A DNA stretch of 10,123 nt from Acidobacteriaceae bacterium (GTDB taxonomy: Bacteria > Acidobacteriota > Terriglobia > Terriglobales > Acidobacteriaceae). This document shows, piece by piece, positions 5,829 to 10,123 of the stretch. A model generated the notes under the pieces. It ran no database searches. It was not told the origin of the DNA and saw nothing but the letters and a program-made list of their open reading frames with translations. How positions within the stretch are numbered: position 1 is the stretch's first letter; each line of letters opens with the position of its first letter. The stretch lies in NCBI GenBank assembly GCA_003165855.1, contig PMXH01000362.1, forward strand, positions 2,518 through 12,640. Direction: 5' to 3'. Made by a program: the position numbers and the translations under genes.

Positions 5829-7126
5829 AGAATTCCGCAGGTCTTACGAAGATGTATCGGCCGCTATACGAAGCCGATCCGCAGATAGCCGCCGCCATCG
5901 ACAACGAAACCCGCCGCCAGCACGAGGGCCTGGAGCTGATTGCTTCGGAGAACTTTGTCAGCGAAGCGGTGCTCGAGGCCGCGGGCTCGGTATTCACGAA
6001 TAAGTATGCCGAGGGATATCCCGGCAAGCGGTACTACGGCGGCTGCGAGTATTCGGATGTTGTCGAGAATCTGGCGCGCGACCGCGCCAAACAATTATTC
6101 GGCGCGGAACATGCGAACGTTCAACCCCACGCCGGGTCGCAGGCGAATATGGAAGCTTACGCGGCGGTGTTGCAGCCGGGCGATACCATTCTCGGATTAA
6201 ACCTAGCCCATGGCGGACACCTCACGCACGGCTTTCATCTGAATTTTTCAGGGAAGACATACAAGATTGTTCCGTATGGGGTGACCAAGGAAACGGAGAC
6301 GATCGACTATGACTTGTTAGAGAAACTGGCGGAGGAGCACAGGCCAAAGCTGATCATCGGTGGTGGCAGCGCTTATCCGCGCATCATCGACTTCGCCCGT
6401 ATGCGGCAGATCGCGGACAAAGTCGGCGCGCTCTATCTCGTCGACATGGCGCATTTTGCCGGGCTGGTGGCGGGCGGCGCTCATCCTTCGCCCGTGCCGC
6501 ATGCGCATATTGTGACCTCCACCACGCATAAGACTTTGCGCGGGCCGCGTGCGGGGATGATTCTTTCCAAGGCGGAGTTTGCGGCGGCGATCGATAAGGT
6601 AGTTTTCCCGGGGATGCAAGGCGGGCCACTGATGCACATCATCGCGGCCAAGGCGATCTGTTTTCAGGAAGCCATGCAGCCGGAGTTCCGCGATTATGCG
6701 AAGCAAGTCGTGGCCAATGCAAAGGTGCTGGCGGAGACGCTGGCGGCAGAGGGCTTCCGCATTATTTCCGGCGGCACCGATACGCACCTGATGCTGGTTG
6801 ATGTCTTCTCGAAGGGCATGCTGGGCAGCGAAGCCGAGAAGGCGCTGGGCGAGGCCGGAATCACGGTTAATAAGAATGCCATCCCATTCGATGTCAATCC
6901 GCCGATGAAACCGAGCGGCATTCGCATCGGTACGCCCGCCCTGACGACGCGGGGAATGAAAGAAGCGGAGATGCGGCAGGTCGGGCGCTGGATCGCGGAA
7001 GCGCTTCTTCACCGGACCGATGCGGTGGTGCTGGCGAGAATCCGGAAGGAAGTGCTTGGGCTTTGCGAGGCGTTTCCGCTGTATGCCGAGCGCAGGGCCA
7101 GGGCACAGGCGGAAGTGCGGGCGTAA
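5825..7126 (+). CDS. glyA: Serine hydroxymethyltransferase
   Basis: A 433-residue PLP enzyme converting serine and tetrahydrofolate to glycine and 5,10-methylene-tetrahydrofolate, the main cytoplasmic entry to one-carbon units. Visible landmarks are [10 protein letters not shown] (37-46), [13 protein letters not shown] (61-73), [10 protein letters not shown] (99-108), His132 in the [10 protein letters not shown] cofactor-stacking region, [10 protein letters not shown] (205-214) with Asp207 and His210, and the Schiff-base Lys236 in [12 protein letters not shown]. The C-terminal [13 protein letters not shown] block carries the carboxylate-binding Arg. Length and order are normal for the family. 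The ATG overlaps the GNAT stop (ATGA, 5825-5828), and AGGA at 5814-5817 sits 7 nt upstream. The two genes are therefore probably co-expressed. It ends 12 nt from the oppositely oriented toxin gene. Confidence 0.98.
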   Translation: MKNSAGLTKMYRPLYEADPQIAAAIDNETRRQHEGLELIASENFVSEAVLEAAGSVFTNKYAEGYPGKRYYGGCEYSDVVENLARDRAKQLFGAEHANVQPHAGSQANMEAYAAVLQPGDTILGLNLAHGGHLTHGFHLNFSGKTYKIVPYGVTKETETIDYDLLEKLAEEHRPKLIIGGGSAYPRIIDFARMRQIADKVGALYLVDMAHFAGLVAGGAHPSPVPHAHIVTSTTHKTLRGPRAGMILSKAEFAAAIDKVVFPGMQGGPLMHIIAAKAICFQEAMQPEFRDYAKQVVANAKVLAETLAAEGFRIISGGTDTHLMLVDVFSKGMLGSEAEKALGEAGITVNKNAIPFDVNPPMKPSGIRIGTPALTTRGMKEAEMRQVGRWIAEALLHRTDAVVLARIRKEVLGLCEAFPLYAERRARAQAEVRA

Positions 7127-7138
7127 TGCCGGGTGAGA

Positions 7139-7451
7139 TTAAGAGCGTTTTTCCAAAACCTCTTTCAGGTCACGCCTTCCGTGCAGGATCGCGACGACTC
7201 GCAAGGGGACGGTTTCGGGACGGTAGACGATCACATAATTAGGGGAACTTTGCGATAGTCCAGAACCGCACCGGCAGCAGAGTGACGTCCTGCCGCTTGG
7301 TCCCCATGCGGGGATGTTTCGCCAGCCGGCGGCAAGCTGCGATAATCTCCACCTCGACCCGTTCGGCGGCGGCGCGGTTCTCTTCCGCGATGGTCCACCA
7401 AATGGCATCAAGGTCTTCGGTAGCCTGCGGGGTCAGTTGAAATGGGAGCAT
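7139..7451 (-). pseudogene. ParE/RelE-family toxin, frameshifted
   Basis: The first frame starts at the ATG at 7451, directly after the antitoxin stop (TGAATG). It reads MLPFQLTPQATEDLDAIWW... through LLPVRFWTIAKFP and then hits TAA at 7239-7241. Shifting one base in the CCCC run (plus-strand GGGG, 7242-7245) restores NYVIVYRPETVPLRVVAILHGRRDLKEVLEKRS to the stop at 7139. The joined product would be 103 residues with the full ParE pattern: N-terminal helix pair, HPRMGTKR turn, VRFWTIAKFPNYVIVYR, ILHGRRD. Total length is 313 nt, one more than a multiple of three. As it stands, the toxin loses its final strands and C-terminal helix and is probably inactive. A sequencing error in the run, or frameshifting during expression, are alternatives. 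Confidence 0.8.
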
Positions 7452-7727
7452 TCATCGCTGCGGTTTCAGTCGCTGGGCTCGGCGTTGCCGCAATATCTCC
7501 ACTGCCGCATCCCCGTCGGTCAGTTCACCACGCTCGGCTTGCGCAAAGCCCTCCGCGATGTGGGCGGCCACTTCTTCGCGTTGTTCCAGCATCCAGTCTT
7601 CAAGATCGAGTTGCTCGCGGATGATCTCGAAAGCCTGATCGAGGACTTCCCCGGGGTTCTGATATGCGCCAGACCGGACGGCCAAGTCGATCACGCGCTG
7701 TTGTTCGGGTTTCAGGTCAATCGTCAT
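7452..7727 (-). CDS. ParD-like antitoxin
   Basis: A 91-residue protein that should neutralise the adjacent ParE-like toxin. The N-terminus has a short ribbon-helix-helix pattern (MTIDLKPEQQ, then AVRSGAYQNPGEVLDQAFEII), in which SGAY-NPGEV matches the turn typical of ParD antitoxins. A charged helical C-terminus (about 40-85) would wrap the toxin. The stop abuts the toxin ATG with no gap, giving an antitoxin-first operon that is probably translationally coupled. It diverges from the glycosyltransferase gene across 81 bp. Because the toxin is frameshifted, the antitoxin may persist as an orphan repressor or antidote. Confidence 0.85.
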   Translation of the reverse strand: MTIDLKPEQQRVIDLAVRSGAYQNPGEVLDQAFEIIREQLDLEDWMLEQREEVAAHIAEGFAQAERGELTDGDAAVEILRQRRAQRLKPQR

Positions 7728-7752
7728 GGCTGGTTCTGTTTACCTAGTGACG

Positions 7753-7758
7753 ATTGTA
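7753..7758 (-). promoter_or_regulatory. Candidate -10 box for the ParD-like gene
   Basis: Read on the minus strand this is TACAAT, 5 of 6 consensus bases, 25 nt upstream of the ATG at 7727. A possible -35 TTGCCC (7774-7779 reversed) has a short 15-nt spacer. It sits face to face with the glycosyltransferase promoter, and the two overlap, so antitoxin binding could affect both genes. Confidence 0.35.
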
Positions 7759-7766
7759 ACGCTTGC

Positions 7767-7796
7767 TTGGCATGGGCAAAAGCTCTCTTCTATGGT
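7767..7796 (+). promoter_or_regulatory. Candidate promoter of the glycosyltransferase
   Basis: TTGGCA (7767-7772, 5 of 6) and TATGGT (7791-7796, 4 of 6) are separated by 18 nt. The GTG start follows 12 nt after the -10 box, giving a leader of only about six bases. No Shine-Dalgarno precedes the GTG. Confidence 0.45.
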
Positions 7797-7808
7797 TAAA
7801 TCACTTCG

Positions 7809-9008
7809 GTGAAGATCGCCATCGACATCCGGCGGATGACTGAGTTCGGCGTGGGCACCTACATCCGTAATGTCGTCCGGACTCTAGGACGGCTTGACCA
7901 CGAGACCACGTATTTCCTCATCGGCTCTCCAGGAAAAGTTAGGGAAATCGGGGCCTTGCCAGCTAACTTCCACACGGTTCCGCTGGCGGAGCCGGAGCGC
8001 TCCCTGAGAAGCTACTGGGAGTTTCGCGCGATAGTGAAGCGGCTGGAATGCGATCTGGTACACATCCCCAATTTGTTTTCCGTCCCACGCGGGCTGCCCT
8101 GTCCCTATGTGATGACGGTGCACGACATTCTGGAACATCTGTCGCGTGCGCGCCAGCAAACCGGTTTTTGGAGATCTCTGCACTTCCAGATGACCAAGCG
8201 GGTCTTGCGCGGCGCCGCGCGGATCTTCGCGGTTTCAAACTTCACCAAGTTGGAAATCGAAAAGCTATTTAGCATTCCCGCGGGGCGAATCGAGGTGGTC
8301 TACAATGCGATCGATGAAAGGCTGCTTCACGGGCACGCCAGCGCGGCAGACCGTCAGTTGATCGTCGAGCGCTACCAGGTTACGTATCCTTTCTTGCTTT
8401 ATGCGGGAAGCATCAGCCCACACAAAAACGTCGTGCGCATGATCGAGGCATTTTCCGCGCTGAAGACTGAACTGGAAAAAGATCACGCCTTTCCCGACCT
8501 AAAGCTCATCATTATTGGAGACGATCTCTCCGGCAATCCTGACTTGCGGCGGACGGTGATCCGAAGCGGCATGCAGCACGACGTGCGCTTCCTGGGGTTC
8601 GTGCCGATCGAAGTGCTCCGCACCTTTTACGATGCAGCCAAGATCTTTGTCTTCCCGTCGTTGTACGAAGGATTCGGTCTGCCGCCACTGGAGGCGATGG
8701 CACACGGCACACCGGTCGTGACCTCAAACGTGTCGTCGCTGCCCGAGGTAGTGGGGAATGCGGCGGTGCTGGTGCACCCGGAGAATGTGTTCGAGATCAT
8801 GCGCGCATTGCATCGGGTTCTTCTGGACCAGCCGTTGCGCGAAAGGATGAAGCAGCGCAGCTACCGACAGGTGACCAAGTTCTCTTGGGAGAAATCGGTG
8901 CGGCGAATTATGGACGCCTACCAGGAAGTCCTCAGCGCCAAAGGCGGCCGGGTATCCCCTGGCCAGTCGGCTGCCCCGGGCAACAAGACAACGGCAGGAG
9001 CGGCGTGA
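7809..9008 (+). CDS. GT4-family glycosyltransferase
   Basis: A 399-residue GT-B-fold enzyme that transfers a sugar from a nucleotide donor, probably to an exopolysaccharide, O-antigen or glycolipid acceptor. The N-terminal domain starts MKIAIDIRRM, with the Gly-rich FGVGTYIRNVV turn of acceptor-side GT4 domains. The donor domain begins at LLYAGSISPHKN (197-207), continues with LIIIGDD (234-239) and RFLGFVP (260-266), and carries the diagnostic E-x7-E, Glu287 and Glu295, in YEGFGLPPLEAMAHGTPVV. The C-terminal approximately 25 residues are low-complexity. No signal peptide or membrane segment is seen, so it acts on the cytoplasmic face. GTG at 7809 is the only start keeping the N-terminal strand. 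No other glycan genes are nearby, so acceptor and sugar cannot be named. Confidence 0.92.
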   Translation: MKIAIDIRRMTEFGVGTYIRNVVRTLGRLDHETTYFLIGSPGKVREIGALPANFHTVPLAEPERSLRSYWEFRAIVKRLECDLVHIPNLFSVPRGLPCPYVMTVHDILEHLSRARQQTGFWRSLHFQMTKRVLRGAARIFAVSNFTKLEIEKLFSIPAGRIEVVYNAIDERLLHGHASAADRQLIVERYQVTYPFLLYAGSISPHKNVVRMIEAFSALKTELEKDHAFPDLKLIIIGDDLSGNPDLRRTVIRSGMQHDVRFLGFVPIEVLRTFYDAAKIFVFPSLYEGFGLPPLEAMAHGTPVVTSNVSSLPEVVGNAAVLVHPENVFEIMRALHRVLLDQPLRERMKQRSYRQVTKFSWEKSVRRIMDAYQEVLSAKGGRVSPGQSAAPGNKTTAGAA

Positions 9009-9073
9009 TTCGGCGGGTCATTCGCCCGACGTGCGCATCACACTGTGCAAATCAACCTCAACTTAAGTGGGAC

Positions 9074-9247
9074 CTACTTCAGCAAGGGCTGGCCCGGCGA
9101 AGCGATGGCGAGCTTGTGCAACTTGGCGGTGACTCGCGTGCGGTCGGCATCGGTCTGCGCCGAGGCGAGACGTTTGCGGAGGGTTGTGATCTTGTGCTGA
9201 CGGGCGCGGCGCCGGCGAATCTCCGGCCGGCGGCTGGGTGCTGACAT
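9074..9247 (-). CDS. Small, highly basic protein of 57 residues
   Basis: This short reading frame is easy to miss. It starts at an ATG (9247) with AGGAG 8 nt upstream, the best ribosome binding site on the minus strand here, and ends at TAG (9074-9076). The product begins MSAPSRRPEIRRRRARQHK, continues with ITTLRKRLASAQTD and VTAKLHKLAIASP, and ends QPLLK. The first third is Arg-rich. The rest looks like one or two amphipathic helices. The pattern of an Arg-rich head followed by a K/R-spaced helix resembles small proteins annotated as DUF6800 in Planctomycetes and Acidobacteria, but that match is from memory and weak. Nucleic-acid or ribosome binding is a guess from charge. It is convergent with the glycosyltransferase gene, 65 nt from its stop. 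Confidence 0.65.
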   Translation of the reverse strand: MSAPSRRPEIRRRRARQHKITTLRKRLASAQTDADRTRVTAKLHKLAIASPGQPLLK

Positions 9248-9796
9248 GAGGTGTACTCCTGAAAGTGAATTGAGAAAATGAATTTACGGCGGGCGGACGT
9301 GTAGGCCGAGTTCCCCGGTCACGTTGCAGCCACGTAAGTTATTGAATCTGAACCAGCGAGAACTGTCAATGATGGCAACTTAAGCATTGATGGCAGGTTT
9401 TGCACACCGACGCTACAAAGCTGACGCCAGGGCGAATTGCCGCTTCGCAATTTGCCGTGCCTCCGCGCCGTGAAGAGCAGGAATTTCATCGGCCAATCGC
9501 AGGTTCTAGAAGCCGAAAGCTCTTCCCGTCAATTACAAACGTAACTACGACGTAATCTTCCATTGTGTTAGAGATTACTAATGGCCGGAGGCCGAAGCTC
9601 GTTTGCCGCAAGTATTGTGCGAGGGCTTCCAGACCTAGGCTACAAGGGCGATTCGCATAGCGCAAAATCGGTCCTGACTGGTTTGCGAAACAGGGATTGC
9701 GACTGACGCCGCCAATTGAACGGCGTATTTGCCGGTGAAAATCCGGCTGCTTCCGCGGCTGCCCATCGCCTCGGCCCGTACAGTTCGAGGAGAACA
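9248..9796 (+). other. Gene-poor stretch with one strong hairpin
   Basis: No convincing protein-coding frame was found on either strand in about 550 nt. The stretch looks less GC-rich in its middle part than the flanking genes. It contains the 10-bp inverted repeat at 9431-9456 and a short direct repeat TGATGGCA near 9370-9395. It probably holds the promoter of the small basic protein at one end and of the receiver gene at the other, but no clear box pair was recognised. Confidence 0.5.
9431..9456 (+). repeat. 10-bp inverted repeat (hairpin)
   Basis: GGCGAATTGC (9431-9440) pairs with GCAATTTGCC (9447-9456) around a 6-nt loop, with one G-T pair. There is no T-run after it on either strand, so it is not a standard terminator. 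It could be part of an RNA structure or a protein site. Confidence 0.5.
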
Positions 9797-10123
9797 ATGT
9801 CAAAGAAAATTCTTGTGGTTGACGACTCCAGAACAGCTTTGATGATGGAGCGCGAGATTCTGGAAAAGCGTACGACCTACCAGTGTGTGACCGCGAGTGA
9901 CGGGCAGGAGGCGGTTGAGAAGGCTCAACAAGAGCAACCTGACCTGGTGCTGATGGATGTGGTCATGCCCCGTATGAATGGATTTGAAGCCTGCAAGATG
10001 ATGCGTCGGCAGGCCAGCACACGGGAGATCCCCATTGTTCTTGTGACCACCCGCGGCGAGGAGTCTTACATGGAAGCTGGATTTCAAAGCGGATGTAATG
10101 ACTACATCACCAAGCCCGTGGAT
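9797..10123 (+). CDS. CheY-like response-regulator receiver (partial, 3' end cut)
   Basis: The first 109 residues of a receiver-domain protein that takes a phosphoryl group from a histidine kinase. All landmarks are present: acidic pair Asp9-Asp10, phospho-acceptor Asp54 in LVLMDVVMP, switch Thr84 in IVLVTT, and Lys106 in ITKPVD. This covers nearly the whole domain of about 120 residues, so it could be a stand-alone CheY/PilH-like regulator or continue into an output domain beyond the window. The RGEESYMEAGFQSGCNDYITKP ending is reminiscent of twitching/chemotaxis-type regulators, but that is only suggestive. GAGGAG at 9787-9792 lies 4 nt before the ATG and fixes the start. No partner kinase is inside the window. 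Confidence 0.95.
   Translation, partial: MSKKILVVDDSRTALMMEREILEKRTTYQCVTASDGQEAVEKAQQEQPDLVLMDVVMPRMNGFEACKMMRRQASTREIPIVLVTTRGEESYMEAGFQSGCNDYITKPVD

Noticed and set aside
6317..7012. A 231-residue minus-strand frame inside glyA
   Set aside because: It is antisense to a confidently identified glyA. His/Arg-rich translation with no family pattern.
9486..9803. A 105-residue minus-strand frame ending in MEDYVVVTFVIDGKSFRLLEPAIGR
   Set aside because: It overlaps the start and ribosome binding site of the receiver gene, has no Shine-Dalgarno, and its N-terminal half is Cys/Arg/Gln-rich and not protein-like. The last 40 residues look somewhat protein-like, so a remnant cannot be excluded.

Overview
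The window reads as a chromosomal segment of a GC-rich, diderm soil-type bacterium, most likely an Acidobacteriota (Terriglobia-like) genome. Reasons: the 3' tail of an outer-membrane beta-barrel gene (apparently bamA) is followed by an OmpH/Skp gene; there is a short TonB-C-domain protein; BrnTA and ParDE toxin-antitoxin pairs lie between housekeeping genes; and a dispersed repeat of the kind translated as 'PFDSAQG' or 'ALSGVEG' is present. The taxon is an inference from gene content, not a measured assignment.

Layout. 1-50: last 15 codons of a beta-barrel protein ending in the C-terminal Phe signal. 51-409: long leader with a good sigma70-type promoter (89-118) and several 14-15-nt repeats. 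410-1144: periplasmic OmpH/Skp-like chaperone, closed by a textbook intrinsic terminator (1181-1207). 1283-2011: membrane-anchored TonB-C-domain protein. 2105-3277: alanine racemase (D-Ala for peptidoglycan), apparently expressed from a leaderless GTG-start mRNA. 3287-3812 (minus): brnT-brnA toxin-antitoxin operon, convergent with alr, with a CGCTCT repeat cluster upstream. 4084-5202: alpha/beta hydrolase of unknown substrate. 5256-5828: GNAT acetyltransferase carrying an in-frame repeat insertion. 5825-7126: glyA (serine hydroxymethyltransferase), overlapping the GNAT by ATGA. 7139-7727 (minus): parD-like antitoxin and a parE-like toxin broken by a single extra base. 7809-9008: GT4 glycosyltransferase. 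9074-9247 (minus): a 57-residue, very basic small protein with a clear ribosome binding site. 9248-9796: gene-poor stretch with one strong hairpin. 9797-end: CheY-like receiver protein, cut by the window edge.

How they fit together. Most plus-strand genes serve the envelope or core metabolism: outer-membrane biogenesis, TonB-type energy coupling, D-alanine, one-carbon units and glycan synthesis. Minus-strand genes are accessory. Both toxin-antitoxin modules are placed tail-to-tail only 9-12 nt behind alr and glyA.

No clearly new multi-gene system was found. The best leads are the repeat inside the GNAT, the recurring -10 box placed 6-12 nt before start codons, the frameshifted ParE, the repeat clusters upstream of brnT and ompH, and the small basic protein.
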